A stretch of DNA of 64,000 bases from Pseudomonas frederiksbergensis (GTDB lineage: Bacteria > Pseudomonadota > Gammaproteobacteria > Pseudomonadales > Pseudomonadaceae): NCBI RefSeq assembly GCF_000802155.2, contig NZ_JQGJ02000007.1, positions 186,001-250,000 on the forward strand, read 5' to 3'. Within the stretch, counting starts at the first letter, position 1, and each line of letters begins with the position of its first letter. The position numbers and the translations under genes were made by a program. Positions 27,319-36,489 of this stretch are shown piece after piece. The notes under the pieces are model-generated. The model was not told where the DNA came from and searched no databases. It worked only from the letters and a program-made list of their open reading frames with translations.

Positions 27319-28365
27319 ATGTCCGACCGCCTGACCCTGCTGCGTCCCGACGACTGGCATATTCATCTTCGCGATGGTGCTGTGTTGACCCATACCGTCG
27401 CCGATGTCGCGCGCACTTTTGGCCGCGCTATCATCATGCCAAACCTGGTTCCGCCCGTGCGCAACGCCGCCGAGGCCGATGGCTATCGCCAGCGCATCCT
27501 GTCGGCACGCCCGAAAGGCAGCCGCTTCGAACCGCTGATGGTGCTTTACCTCACCGACCGCACCCAGCCCGAGGAAATACGCGAGGCCAAGGCCAGCGGT
27601 TTCGTGCACGCGGCCAAGTTGTACCCCGCTGGCGCCACTACCAATTCGGACTCTGGCGTCACCAGCATCGACAAGATTTTCCCGGCGCTCGAGGCGATGG
27701 CCGAAGTCGGCATGCCGTTGTTGATCCACGGTGAAGTGACCCGGGGCGACGTCGATGTGTTCGACCGCGAGAAGATTTTCATCGACGAACATATGCGTCG
27801 CGTCGTCGAACGCTTCCCGACGCTGAAGGTGGTCTTCGAGCACATCACCACGGGTGATGCCGTGCAGTTCGTCAACGAGGCTTCGGCCAATGTCGGTGCG
27901 ACCATCACCGCGCATCACCTGCTGTACAACCGCAACCACATGCTGGTGGGCGGGATCCGTCCGCACTTCTATTGCTTGCCGATCCTCAAGCGCAACACCC
28001 ATCAGGAAGCCTTGCTGGATGCGGCCACCAGCGGCAGCGCCAAGTTTTTCCTCGGCACCGACTCGGCGCCCCACGCCCGTCATGCCAAGGAAGCCGCTTG
28101 CGGTTGTGCTGGTTGCTATACCGCCTACGCGGCCATCGAGATGTACGCCGAGGCGTTCGAGCAGCGCAACGCCCTGGACAAGCTCGAAGGCTTCGCCAGC
28201 CTGCACGGCCCACGTTTCTATGGCCTGCCGGTGAACACCGATCGTATTACCCTGGTTCGCGACGAGTGGACCGCCCCCGCCAGCCTGCCGTTTGGCGAGC
28301 AGACTGTCATCCCGCTGCGCGCCGGTGAAAAACTGCGCTGGCGCCTGCTGGAGGAAAACGCGTGA
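27319..28365 (+). CDS. pyrC: Dihydroorotase
   Basis: A 348-aa class II dihydroorotase of pyrimidine synthesis, converting carbamoyl-aspartate to dihydroorotate. The metal site HIHLRDG is at about residues 14-20, the carboxylated lysine lies in AAKLYPAGATTNS near residue 100, and HGEV and GTDSAPH supply the remaining ligands. Length is standard. Stop and the rnt start share GTGA. Confidence 0.97.
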   Translation: MSDRLTLLRPDDWHIHLRDGAVLTHTVADVARTFGRAIIMPNLVPPVRNAAEADGYRQRILSARPKGSRFEPLMVLYLTDRTQPEEIREAKASGFVHAAKLYPAGATTNSDSGVTSIDKIFPALEAMAEVGMPLLIHGEVTRGDVDVFDREKIFIDEHMRRVVERFPTLKVVFEHITTGDAVQFVNEASANVGATITAHHLLYNRNHMLVGGIRPHFYCLPILKRNTHQEALLDAATSGSAKFFLGTDSAPHARHAKEAACGCAGCYTAYAAIEMYAEAFEQRNALDKLEGFASLHGPRFYGLPVNTDRITLVRDEWTAPASLPFGEQTVIPLRAGEKLRWRLLEENA

Positions 28366-29039
28366 GTGAAGATCATTTCGACGACGAACTGGACGGCAAC
28401 GGCGGCTCGGGCGGCGCGCGCCACCCGATGGCTGCTCGCTTCCGGGGTTATCTGCCGGTCGTGGTCGACGTAGAAACCGGCGGTTTCAACTCGGCCACCG
28501 ATGCGCTGCTGGAAATCGCCGCGACCACCATTGGCATGGACGAGAAAGGCTTTGTCTTCCCCGACCACACTTACTTCTTCCGGGTCGAACCGTTCGAAGG
28601 CGCCAACATCGAAGCGGCAGCCCTGGAGTTCACCGGGATCAAGCTCGATCACCCGCTGCGCATGGCGGTCAGCGAAGAAACCGCGCTGACCGACATCTTC
28701 CGTGGCGTGCGCAAGGCACTGAAAGCCAACGGTTGCAAGCGAGCGATCCTGGTGGGTCATAACAGCAGTTTCGACCTGGGCTTCCTCAACGCGGCCGTTG
28801 CGCGCCTGGACATGAAGCGCAACCCGTTCCATCCCTTCTCCAGCTTCGACACGGCGACTCTCGCGGGCTTGGCCTACGGCCAGACGGTATTGGCCAAGGC
28901 CTGCCAGGCGGCGGATATCGACTTCGATGGCCGTGAGGCTCACTCGGCCCGCTATGACACCGAGAAGACTGCCGAGCTGTTCTGCGGCATCGTCAACCGG
29001 TGGAAAGAGATGGGTGGCTGGCAGGATTTCGACGACTGA
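28362..29039 (+). CDS. rnt: Ribonuclease T
   Basis: A 225-aa DEDD-family 3'-5' exoribonuclease used in tRNA end turnover and stable RNA maturation. The exonuclease motifs are VVDVETGGFN (D and E), HNSSFDLGFLN (D) and HSARYDTEKTAE (H and D). The start is GTG with GGAGG upstream, inside the end of pyrC, so translation is coupled. A strong terminator follows. Confidence 0.96.
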   Translation: MSEDHFDDELDGNGGSGGARHPMAARFRGYLPVVVDVETGGFNSATDALLEIAATTIGMDEKGFVFPDHTYFFRVEPFEGANIEAAALEFTGIKLDHPLRMAVSEETALTDIFRGVRKALKANGCKRAILVGHNSSFDLGFLNAAVARLDMKRNPFHPFSSFDTATLAGLAYGQTVLAKACQAADIDFDGREAHSARYDTEKTAELFCGIVNRWKEMGGWQDFDD

Positions 29040-29087
29040 CATACGGCTGGATCCAGCTCTTTGTGGCTAGGTGATTCAGCCACTCAT

Positions 29088-29121
29088 AAAAAAACCGGCC
29101 CATCGAGGGCCGGTTTTTTTA
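29088..29121. terminator. Bidirectional terminator between rnt and the peroxiredoxin gene
   Basis: A7-CCGGCCC-ATCGA-GGGCCGG-T7. Confidence 0.92.
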
Positions 29122-29133
29122 TGCCAGGTGCGC

Positions 29134-29736
29134 TTACAGCTTGTCGCTGTGCTCGCCCAGGTAAGCGGCAACGCCTTCAGGCGATGCGGTCATGCCCTTG
29201 TCGCCTTTTTTCCAGTTGGCCGGGCAGACTTCGCCGTGCTCTTCGTGGAACTGCAGGGCGTCAACCAGACGGATCAGCTCTTCCATGTTACGACCCAGCG
29301 GCAGGTCGTTGATGATCTGCGAACGAACCACGCCTTTGTCGTCGATCAGGAACGCACCACGGAAGGCCACGCCACCTTCGGACTCCACGTCGTAGGCCTT
29401 GGCGATTTCGTGCTTCATGTCGGCAGCCATGGTGTATTTCACCGGGCCGATGCCACCGGCATTGATGGCGGTGTTGCGCCAGGCGTTGTGGGTGAAGTGC
29501 GAGTCGATCGAAACAGCGACCACTTCAACGTTGCGTGCCTTGAAGTCGTCCATGCGGTGATCCAGCGCGATCAGCTCGGATGGGCAAACGAAAGTGAAGT
29601 CCAGCGGGTAGAAGAACACCAGGCCGTATTTGCCTTTGATGGCCGAGGACAGGGTGAAGCTGTCAACGATTTCGCCGTTGCCGAGGACGGCAGGAACGGT
29701 GAAGTCAGGGGCTTGTTTGCCTACGAGTACGCTCAT
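29134..29736 (-). CDS. Typical 2-Cys peroxiredoxin (AhpC/Tsa family)
   Basis: A 200-aa thiol peroxidase that reduces hydrogen peroxide and organic peroxides. The peroxidatic C51 is in FTFVCPSE and the resolving C171 in GEVCPANW. The start at 29736 follows AGGAGATATCCA. It corresponds to PA3529 in gene order. No OxyR site was identified by eye in the upstream spacer. Confidence 0.95.
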   Translation of the reverse strand: MSVLVGKQAPDFTVPAVLGNGEIVDSFTLSSAIKGKYGLVFFYPLDFTFVCPSELIALDHRMDDFKARNVEVVAVSIDSHFTHNAWRNTAINAGGIGPVKYTMAADMKHEIAKAYDVESEGGVAFRGAFLIDDKGVVRSQIINDLPLGRNMEELIRLVDALQFHEEHGEVCPANWKKGDKGMTASPEGVAAYLGEHSDKL

Positions 29737-29955
29737 TGGATATCTCCTGGTGTAGTAACGTGAAAACAAGGTCCGCGCCAGCCTGCCACCCTCAGGCGAC
29801 AGCCCTGTGACACGAACCCGCTTTGCAAGGACCGACCATCATACACCGCAGGTTTGGCCTGTCCTCAACGGTTTTTTGGCGGCCCCTGAAAATCCGTTGC
29901 CCTACCCAATGGCAGCCGCTCGACACCGTTCGTCAAGGAGCCCTGGAAACCACTT

Positions 29956-29976
29956 TGACAATCATTCTCGTTAACA
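29956..29976 (+). promoter_or_regulatory. Fur-like box before bfd
   Basis: TGACAATCATTCTCGTTAAC resembles the Fur consensus GATAATGATAATCATTATC around the ATCATT core, about 50 nt before the bfd start. It fits induction of bfd under iron starvation. Confidence 0.6.
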
Positions 29977-30022
29977 TTAAGATCCGTCCCAATTGAGTCA
30001 CAACCAGCGACGGTTATCACTT

Positions 30023-30241
30023 ATGTATGTATGCCTCTGCACTGGCGTCACCGACGGACAAATCCGCGAAGCGATCTATGAAGGTTGCTGCAGCTACCGG
30101 GAAGTCCGCCAGGCCACCGGCGTAGCCAGCCAATGCGGCAAATGCGCCTGCCTGGCCAAGGAAGTGGTGCGTGAAACCCTCGCCAAAGTTCAGACCGCCC
30201 AAGCCTCGATCCCTTATCCGGCGGAATTTACTGCCGCATAA
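30023..30241 (+). CDS. bfd: Bacterioferritin-associated ferredoxin
   Basis: A 72-aa [2Fe-2S] protein that docks on bacterioferritin and reduces its iron core to release Fe2+. Ligands are C4, C6, C38 and C41 (YVCLC and QCGKC). The ATG at 30023 gives the standard short Bfd. It is next to bfr, with a separate promoter region and a terminator between them, consistent with opposite iron responses of the two genes. Confidence 0.96.
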   Translation: MYVCLCTGVTDGQIREAIYEGCCSYREVRQATGVASQCGKCACLAKEVVRETLAKVQTAQASIPYPAEFTAA

Positions 30242-30257
30242 AACCAGTTGTTCAAAG

Positions 30258-30283
30258 AACCGGACTCAATGTCCGGTTTTTTT
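30258..30283 (+). terminator. bfd terminator
   Basis: AACCGGAC-TCAAT-GTCCGGTT followed by T residues. Confidence 0.85.
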
Positions 30284-30438
30284 ATGCCTGTAAATCAAGT
30301 GCTTAGCTTCCAGACGCGGAACACAAACATTCTTATTCCGATTAATTTTCATTTATTATTCAATAACTTAGGTTTGACACTCGTAATTGCTCGGCTCAAA
30401 CTCCGCCTTATACACAGCTATCAGGGCAGGCCCTCACC

Positions 30439-30912
30439 ATGAAAGGCGACATTACAGTCATCCAGCATCTCAACAAGATCCTCGCCAATGAGCTGGTCGC
30501 GATCAATCAATACTTCCTGCATGCTCGCATGTACGAGGATTGGGGCCTGAACAAGCTGGGCAAGCACGAGTACCACGAATCCATCGACGAAATGAAACAC
30601 GCGGACAAGCTGATCAAGCGCATCCTGTTTCTCGAAGGCCTGCCGAACGTCCAGGACCTGGGCAAGCTGCACATCGGCGAACATACCCGCGAAATGCTCG
30701 AGTGCGACCTGCGCATCGAACGCACCGGCCACGCCGACCTGAAAGCCGCCATCGCCCATTGCGAAACCGTTGGCGACTTCGGGAGCCGTGAACTGCTGGA
30801 AGATATTCTCGAATCCGAGGAAGAACACATCGACTGGCTGGAAACCCAATTGGGCCTGATCGACAAAGTCGGTCTCGAGAATTACCTGCAATCGCAGATG
30901 GGCGAAGAATAA
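30439..30912 (+). CDS. bfr: Bacterioferritin
   Basis: A 157-aa haem-containing iron-storage subunit (24-mer shell). The di-iron site residues E18, E51, H54, E94, E127 and H130 can all be found, and M52 is the haem axial ligand. It matches P. aeruginosa BfrB in position after bfd. The AT-rich leader 30284-30438 probably carries the promoter; no clear operator was found. Confidence 0.96.
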   Translation: MKGDITVIQHLNKILANELVAINQYFLHARMYEDWGLNKLGKHEYHESIDEMKHADKLIKRILFLEGLPNVQDLGKLHIGEHTREMLECDLRIERTGHADLKAAIAHCETVGDFGSRELLEDILESEEEHIDWLETQLGLIDKVGLENYLQSQMGEE

Positions 30913-30933
30913 GCGTCCCGACAGCAAGCCACT

Positions 30934-30970
30934 AAAAAGCCCCACCCTCTTTCGAGGCGCGGGGCTTTTT
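30934..30970 (+). terminator. bfr terminator
   Basis: AAAAAGCCCC...GGGGCTTTTT stem with an inner CCCTCTTTCGAGG loop, then a G after T5; may also serve grxD. Confidence 0.8.
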
Positions 30971-31001
30971 GTTGCCTGATGGCCAGGCCCGCACAAACCG
31001 A

Positions 31002-31023
31002 TGTGGAAGAGCTTGCTCCCACA
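31002..31023. repeat. Degenerate REP element
   Basis: TGTGGAAGAGCTTGCTCCCACA, a member of the GTGGGAGC palindrome family with imperfect arms, located 16 nt beyond the grxD stop. Confidence 0.6.
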
Positions 31024-31038
31024 CGGGCCTGGGGTAGA

Positions 31039-31380
31039 TCAGGCTTCGGACTTGTTCGCCGCTGCTGCTTCTACAGCTGCCTTGATCGTGGTCTGCAGAG
31101 AACCATCAACCGCCATCTCGGTCATGATGTCGCTACCGCCGATCAGCTCGCCACCCACCCACAGCTGTGGGAAGGTTGGCCAGTTGGCGTACTTGGGCAG
31201 GTTGGCGCGGATTTCCGGGTTCTGCAGGATGTCCACGTAGGCGAACTTCTCGCCACACGCCATCACCGCCTGAGCAGCCTTGGCCGAGAAGCCACATTGA
31301 GGGGCATTCGGCGAGCCTTTCATGTAGAGCAGGATAGTGTTGTTGGCAATCTGGTCTTTGATCGTTTCGATGATATCCAC
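31039..31380 (-). CDS. grxD: Monothiol glutaredoxin (Grx4 type)
   Basis: A 113-aa monothiol glutaredoxin with the active-site motif CGFS (about residues 29-32) and the glutathione-binding WPTFPQLWVGGELIGGSDI. It binds and transfers [2Fe-2S] clusters. The start codon is GTG with GAGG upstream. Neighbourhood with bfd/bfr fits iron handling. Confidence 0.95.
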   Translation of the reverse strand: MDIIETIKDQIANNTILLYMKGSPNAPQCGFSAKAAQAVMACGEKFAYVDILQNPEIRANLPKYANWPTFPQLWVGGELIGGSDIMTEMAVDGSLQTTIKAAVEAAAANKSEA

Positions 31381-31480
31381 GGAGCACCTCGGCTTGAACT
31401 TTTGCGACTTCAGTTGTCGACACGGTGGCGCATTGTAACGGAAAGCCGAGCACCCTGCTCGGTCCGCCCCAAGGACAATT

Positions 31481-33589
31481 TTACGCAGCCGCCACCTTCA
31501 CCGGAACCCCGTTCAGCGCCGCATTGCCGGACAATTCGTCGAGCTGGCGGTCATCGGTCAGGTCGTTGGCGCTTGACCCAGGCTGCCCGCTGGCGATGGT
31601 CATCTGCACGCCCGGACGAGCATGGCCCCAACCGTGGGGAAGACTGACCACGCCTTTCATCATGTCCGCACTGCCCTGCACGTCCACCTCGATTACGCCG
31701 ACCCGGGAACTGACCTTCACGCGCTGTCCATCGATAAGGCCCCGGCTGGCAAGATCTTCGGGATGCATCAGCAACTGGTGACGCGGCTTGCCCTTCACCA
31801 ACCGATGAAAGTTATGCATCCAGGAATTGTTGCTGCGCACATGGCGACGGCCAATCATCAGCAGCTCGTCTGCTGCCGGCGCACGCAACGCGGCAAAGCG
31901 CGCCAAGTCGGCGAGGATGACAGCGGGCGCGGCCTGCACCCGGCCGTTTTCAGTTTTCAGCCGGGGTGCCAGATTGGGCTTGAGCGCACCGAGATCGATG
32001 CCGTGGGGATGGTCGAACAGCGTCGCCAAGGACAACTTGTACGGCGACGCATCGCCATACATCCCGGCCCGCAGGCCCAAATCAATCATCTGTGCCGGCG
32101 GCATGGTCGGCTTGAGCTCCTTGCCGGTCCGGGCGGCAAAGGCTTTGGCCAGGCCGACAAAAATCTCCCAATCGTGCAGCGCCCCCTCGGGCTTGGGCAG
32201 GATGGCCCGGTTGAAACGACTGACGTTACGCACCGCGAACAGATTGAAGGTGGTGTCGTAGTGATCATTCTCCAGGGCCGAGGTGGACGGCAGGATCAAG
32301 TCGGCATAGCGCGTGGTTTCGTTGATGTACAGGTCGATGCTGACCATGAACTCAAGCCCGTCCAGCGCTTGCTCCAGTTGCCGGCCATTGGGCGTGGACA
32401 GCACCGGGTTGCCGGCCACGGTGACCAGCGCTCGGATCTGCCCATCGCCCTCGGTGAGCATTTCTTCGGCGAGGGTCGATACGGGCAGCTCGCCTGCGTA
32501 TTCAGGGCGCCCGGATACTCGGCTTTGCCAGCGATTGAAGTGCCCGCCCGAAGTCGTTTTCACCAAATCCACCGCCGGCTCGGTACACAGCGCCCCGCCT
32601 ACTCGATCAAGATTGCCGGTCACCAGGTTGATCACTTGGATCAGCCAGTGGCACAGCGTACCGAAAGCCTGGGTCGACACCCCCATCCGGCCGTAGCACA
32701 CTGCCGACGGGGCGGCCGCGAAATCTCGGGCCAATTGGCGGATCTGCTCGGCAGGAACCCCACAGAGCGGGCTCATGGCGTCCGCCGAGAAGGGCGCAAC
32801 GGCGTGGCGCACCTCGTCGAGACCGTCCACCGGCAGGTGACTGTCCCGCGTCAGTCCTTCGCGGAACAAGGTGCCGAGCAGGCCAAACAACAACGCGGCA
32901 TCGCCGCCAGGGCGTACGAAGACATGCTGGTCGGCAATCGCCGCCGTCTCGCTGCGGCGGGGATCGACCACCACTACCCGGCCGCCCCGCGACTGGATTG
33001 CCTTCAGCCGCTTCTCCACGTCCGGCACGGTCATGATGCTGCCGTTGGAGGCCAATGGATTGCCGCCCAGGATCAGCATGAAATCGGTGTGATCGATGTC
33101 CGGTATCGGCAGCAGCAAGCCGTGACCGTACATCAGGTGACTGGTCAGGTGATGGGGCAATTGGTCCACCGAAGTCGCCGAGAATCGGCTACGGGTTTTC
33201 AGCAGGCCGAGGAAATAGTTGCTGTGGGTCATCAGCCCATAGTTGTGCACACTCGGGTTGCCCTGATACACCCCCACCGCATTTTGGCCGTGGCGTTCCT
33301 GGATGGCCGCCAGACGCTCGGCCACCAAGGCAAAGGCGTCGTCCCAGGCAATGGGCTGCCACTCGCCACCCACTCGTTGCATGGGCTGGCGCAGGCGGTC
33401 CGGATCGTTCTGGATATCCTGCAACGCCACTGCCTTGGGGCAAATGTGTCCACGACTGAAACTGTCCAGCGGATCCCCCTTGATCGAGGTGATCGCCAAG
33501 CCTTGGCCTTCGGTTTCGGTGGTTTCGAGGGTCAGGCCACAGATGGCCTCGCACAGGTGGCACGCACGGTGGTGGAGGGTCTTGGTCAT
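31481..33589 (-). CDS. Molybdopterin oxidoreductase family protein (formate dehydrogenase/nitrate reductase-like)
   Basis: A 702-aa cytoplasmic enzyme with an N-terminal [4Fe-4S] motif C10-x2-C13-x3-C17 and C50, then the bis-MGD binding domains (GGNPLASNGS, VVDPRRSETA) and a C-terminal molydopterin dinucleotide-binding domain (RVKVSSRVGVIEVDVQ). No Tat signal is visible. No electron-transfer or Mo-cofactor gene is adjacent, so the substrate and electron partner are unknown. It is monocistronic between grxD and a small hypothetical gene. Confidence 0.88.
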   Translation of the reverse strand: MTKTLHHRACHLCEAICGLTLETTETEGQGLAITSIKGDPLDSFSRGHICPKAVALQDIQNDPDRLRQPMQRVGGEWQPIAWDDAFALVAERLAAIQERHGQNAVGVYQGNPSVHNYGLMTHSNYFLGLLKTRSRFSATSVDQLPHHLTSHLMYGHGLLLPIPDIDHTDFMLILGGNPLASNGSIMTVPDVEKRLKAIQSRGGRVVVVDPRRSETAAIADQHVFVRPGGDAALLFGLLGTLFREGLTRDSHLPVDGLDEVRHAVAPFSADAMSPLCGVPAEQIRQLARDFAAAPSAVCYGRMGVSTQAFGTLCHWLIQVINLVTGNLDRVGGALCTEPAVDLVKTTSGGHFNRWQSRVSGRPEYAGELPVSTLAEEMLTEGDGQIRALVTVAGNPVLSTPNGRQLEQALDGLEFMVSIDLYINETTRYADLILPSTSALENDHYDTTFNLFAVRNVSRFNRAILPKPEGALHDWEIFVGLAKAFAARTGKELKPTMPPAQMIDLGLRAGMYGDASPYKLSLATLFDHPHGIDLGALKPNLAPRLKTENGRVQAAPAVILADLARFAALRAPAADELLMIGRRHVRSNNSWMHNFHRLVKGKPRHQLLMHPEDLASRGLIDGQRVKVSSRVGVIEVDVQGSADMMKGVVSLPHGWGHARPGVQMTIASGQPGSSANDLTDDRQLDELSGNAALNGVPVKVAAA

Positions 33590-33720
33590 GGCCAGCCTCT
33601 GTTTTATTCGTAGCGGGCACTTTCGGCCGCGGGAATAAAACTATGGCGCCTGAACTTGCACAGCGCCAGCGACGTTCGTCCTGTGAATCGCCGGGCATCA
33701 GGCCCGCCGATGAACCGCTA

Positions 33721-34008
33721 TCAGGGATGCTCGGGAGGAGGCGCCAGCAATTGGATTTCCTCGATGGTTTCCACTTGCTCCTGGGCAATGGGCACCCCGG
33801 TCAATTCGCCGATCAACCGCCAGTGCTCGTCGAGCCCACTGCTGATCGTAGCCATCCGGTCGATCATCCGGCGACCCGCGGCCTTGGTCACTTCGTCATC
33901 GCTGCGCAGCAACTCGAATGACATGGACGTCACCGAAGCGGTCAGGTGCGTCAGGGAACGCGCCGTCAGCCCCAACAGTTCCATCAGTTGTTGCTCTTTC
34001 AAATCCAT
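33721..34008 (-). CDS. Conserved hypothetical protein
   Basis: A 95-aa mostly helical protein starting MDLKEQQLMELLGL, with no membrane segment and a C-terminal LLAPPPEHP. AGGAG is 8 nt upstream of the ATG, and codon use is like its neighbours. I do not recognise a named family. It is read towards the molybdopterin gene, 131 nt away, and could be expressed with it. Confidence 0.7.
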   Translation of the reverse strand: MDLKEQQLMELLGLTARSLTHLTASVTSMSFELLRSDDEVTKAAGRRMIDRMATISSGLDEHWRLIGELTGVPIAQEQVETIEEIQLLAPPPEHP

Positions 34009-34260
34009 TTCGGGGCTCCTGCGGCTCGGGGTTCATTTATAACCCAGGCCCCTGCATTAGGAAATATTTCACTTTGCACACCAGACCGGCGACCCGGACA
34101 GCGGTCAAAAACCAACCGCCAGCTATCCCGTGCCCGCCCTGCTCGATTGCCAAGCGGCGCGACGCCAGTGTACAAATGAACCCGCTGCTGTCAGGAAACC
34201 GGCCTCAACCGCGTCAGTGCAACTCTGCATTGGCCTCGCTGAAATCCCTTATAACCGTAG

Positions 34261-34281
34261 CCCTATTGGTAAGACGCGACA
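34261..34281 (-). promoter_or_regulatory. Candidate ArgR half-site upstream of argF
   Basis: On the - strand TGTCGC-N8-AA-N5 matches the Pseudomonas ArgR half-site pattern as I recall it. A 13-nt palindrome GACATTTAATGTC overlaps it. It is 127 nt before argF, whose anabolic enzyme is arginine-repressed in Pseudomonas. The rest of the 34009-34407 spacer shows no gene. Confidence 0.4.
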
Positions 34282-34407
34282 TTTAATGTCAATATCGCGC
34301 CTTCCCCTATTTCGTCGCCCCGTGCGGCTTTTGCCGCAGGTCTCGCCCGTTTTTCCATTAAACAAGGCTTTGAGTATCTGCGGTCTGTTACAAAAAGGTA
34401 GTCAATC

Positions 34408-35328
34408 ATGAGCGCAAGGCACTTTCTCTCCCTGATGGATTTCACGCCCGATGAGTTGCTCGGCGTGATCCGTCGAGGCGTGGAGCTCAAGGACCTGCGT
34501 AAGCGCGGCGTACTGTTCGAGCCCTTGAAAAACCGTGTGCTGGGGATGATTTTCGAGAAGTCATCGACCCGCACGCGCATCTCTTTCGAAGCCGGCATGA
34601 TCCAACTGGGCGGCCAGGCGATTTTCCTGTCGCCTCGCGACACCCAGCTGGGCCGTGGCGAGCCGATCAGCGATTGCGCCATCGTCATGTCGAGCATGCT
34701 CGACGCCGTGATGATCCGTACCTTTGCCCACAGCACCTTGACCGAGTTCGCGGCTCATTCCCGCGTGCCGGTGATCAACGGCTTGTCCGATGACCTGCAC
34801 CCCTGCCAGCTGTTGGCCGACATGCAGACATTCCTCGAGCACCGCGGCTCGATCCAGGGCAAGACCGCCGCCTGGATCGGTGATGGCAACAACATGTGCA
34901 ACAGCTATATAGAAGCGGCGATGCAATTCGATTTCCAGTTGCGCATTGCATGCCCTGAAGGCTATGAGCCGGATGCAGGACTGATCGCCAAGGCCGGGGA
35001 TCGAGTGTCGCTCGTCCGGGATCCGAAGCTGGCCGTGGCTGGCGCGCACCTGGTGAGCACCGACGTCTGGACCTCCATGGGCCAGGAAGAGGAAACCGCC
35101 AAGCGCCTCAAGCTGTTCGCGCCGCTGCAGGTCAACCGCGCCCTGCTCGACCTGGCGGACCCGGAGGTGCTCTTCATGCACTGCCTGCCCGCCCATCGCG
35201 GTGAGGAAATCAGCGCCGACCTGCTGGATGACCCGCGCTCCGTGGCCTGGGACCAGGCAGAAAATCGTCTGCATGCACAAAAGGCCCTGCTCGAATTCCT
35301 CGTCGAGCCGGCGTATCACCACGCATGA
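34408..35328 (+). CDS. argF: Ornithine carbamoyltransferase (anabolic)
   Basis: A 306-aa enzyme making citrulline from ornithine and carbamoyl phosphate. The carbamoyl-phosphate site is SSTRTR (in FEKSSTRTRISFE), with HCLPAHRGEE and the ornithine-side DVWTSMGQEEE also present. Length is standard for the anabolic enzyme. The next gene, an ABC ATPase, starts inside its stop codon (ATGA), an unusual coupling kept in P. aeruginosa (argF then PA3538). Confidence 0.97.
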   Translation: MSARHFLSLMDFTPDELLGVIRRGVELKDLRKRGVLFEPLKNRVLGMIFEKSSTRTRISFEAGMIQLGGQAIFLSPRDTQLGRGEPISDCAIVMSSMLDAVMIRTFAHSTLTEFAAHSRVPVINGLSDDLHPCQLLADMQTFLEHRGSIQGKTAAWIGDGNNMCNSYIEAAMQFDFQLRIACPEGYEPDAGLIAKAGDRVSLVRDPKLAVAGAHLVSTDVWTSMGQEEETAKRLKLFAPLQVNRALLDLADPEVLFMHCLPAHRGEEISADLLDDPRSVAWDQAENRLHAQKALLEFLVEPAYHHA

Positions 35329-36434
35329 GTCATTCCTTGTTATTGAATCTGCACAACCTGGCCTGCGGGTACCAAGGCCAGCGAGTCGTCCAGAATCTGA
35401 ATCTGCACCTCAATGCCGGTGACATCGGCTGCCTGCTAGGCTCCTCCGGGTGCGGCAAGACCACGACCTTGCGGGCCATTGCCGGCTTCGAGCCGGTACA
35501 CGAAGGCGAGATCCAGCTGGCCGGGGAAACCATCTCCCGCGCGGGTTTTACCCTCGCTCCGGAAAAACGTCGCATCGGCATGGTGTTCCAGGACTACGCG
35601 CTGTTCCCACACCTCAGCGTCGCCGAGAACATGGCCTTTGGCATTCGCAAACATCCTGACAAGAACCGTGTGGTCGAAGAACTGCTGGAACTGGTCAACC
35701 TGAAGAACCTGGGAAAACGTTTCCCCCATGAGCTCTCCGGAGGCCAGCAACAACGCGTGGCCCTCGCCCGGGCCTTGGCGCCGGAACCGCAATTGCTGCT
35801 GCTCGACGAACCCTTCTCCAACCTTGATGGCGAGCTGCGGCGCAAGCTCAGCCATGAGGTGCGGGACATCCTGAAGGCGCGCGGCACCAGCGCGATCCTG
35901 GTGACCCATGACCAGGAAGAAGCCTTCGCGGTGAGTGATCACGTCGGGGTATTCCGAGAGGGTCGGCTGGAACAATGGGATACGCCCTACAATCTTTATC
36001 ACGAACCCCTGACGCCCTATGTCGCCAGTTTCATCGGCCAGGGTTACTTCATTCGCGGCCAACTCGATAGCCCGGAATCGGTGCAGACCGAATTGGGGAC
36101 GCTGCGGGGTAACCGGGCCTATACCTGGCCCATCGGCGGCGCCGTGGATGTACTGCTGCGCCCGGACGACATCGTCTATGCTCCGGACAGCTCGCTCAAG
36201 GCAACCATCGTCGGCAAGACCTTCCTTGGTGCTTCAACCTTGTATCGCCTGCAATTGCCGACCGGCGCGCAACTGGAATCGATTTTCCCGAGCCACGCCG
36301 ACCATCAGCTCGGAGCGACCGTGGGTATTCGCGTGGCGGCCGAACACCTGGTGCTTTTCCAGGCCTCGGGTAGCACGGCAGCTCATCTGCCGCCGATGGA
36401 AAGCGGCGTGCGGCGGCACGGCACCACCAGTTAA
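35325..36434 (+). CDS. ABC transporter ATP-binding protein (FbpC/PotA-like), orphan
   Basis: A 369-aa ATPase of the ferric-iron/polyamine/sulfate importer type. Walker A GSSGCGKTTT, Q-loop MVFQDYALFPHL, signature LSGGQQQR, Walker B LLLLDEPFSNLD and H-loop VTHDQEEA are all intact. The C-terminal 120 residues form the TOBE-like regulatory domain. The A of its ATG is in the argF stop. No permease or binding-protein gene is adjacent, so it must work with subunits encoded elsewhere; the substrate is not determined. Confidence 0.9.
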   Translation: MSHSLLLNLHNLACGYQGQRVVQNLNLHLNAGDIGCLLGSSGCGKTTTLRAIAGFEPVHEGEIQLAGETISRAGFTLAPEKRRIGMVFQDYALFPHLSVAENMAFGIRKHPDKNRVVEELLELVNLKNLGKRFPHELSGGQQQRVALARALAPEPQLLLLDEPFSNLDGELRRKLSHEVRDILKARGTSAILVTHDQEEAFAVSDHVGVFREGRLEQWDTPYNLYHEPLTPYVASFIGQGYFIRGQLDSPESVQTELGTLRGNRAYTWPIGGAVDVLLRPDDIVYAPDSSLKATIVGKTFLGASTLYRLQLPTGAQLESIFPSHADHQLGATVGIRVAAEHLVLFQASGSTAAHLPPMESGVRRHGTTS

Positions 36435-36452
36435 GGGTGGAAGAAACAATCT

Positions 36453-36474
36453 GTGGGAGCGAGCGCGCTCCCAC
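36453..36474. repeat. REP element (GTGGGAGC class)
   Basis: Perfect palindrome GTGGGAGCGAGCGCGCTCCCAC between two convergent genes. Confidence 0.8.
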
Positions 36475-36489
36475 GGGATCTCATTGGCC

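Noticed and set aside
31622..33613. 663-codon + strand frame over the molybdopterin gene
   Set aside because: Antisense shadow of a recognised enzyme.
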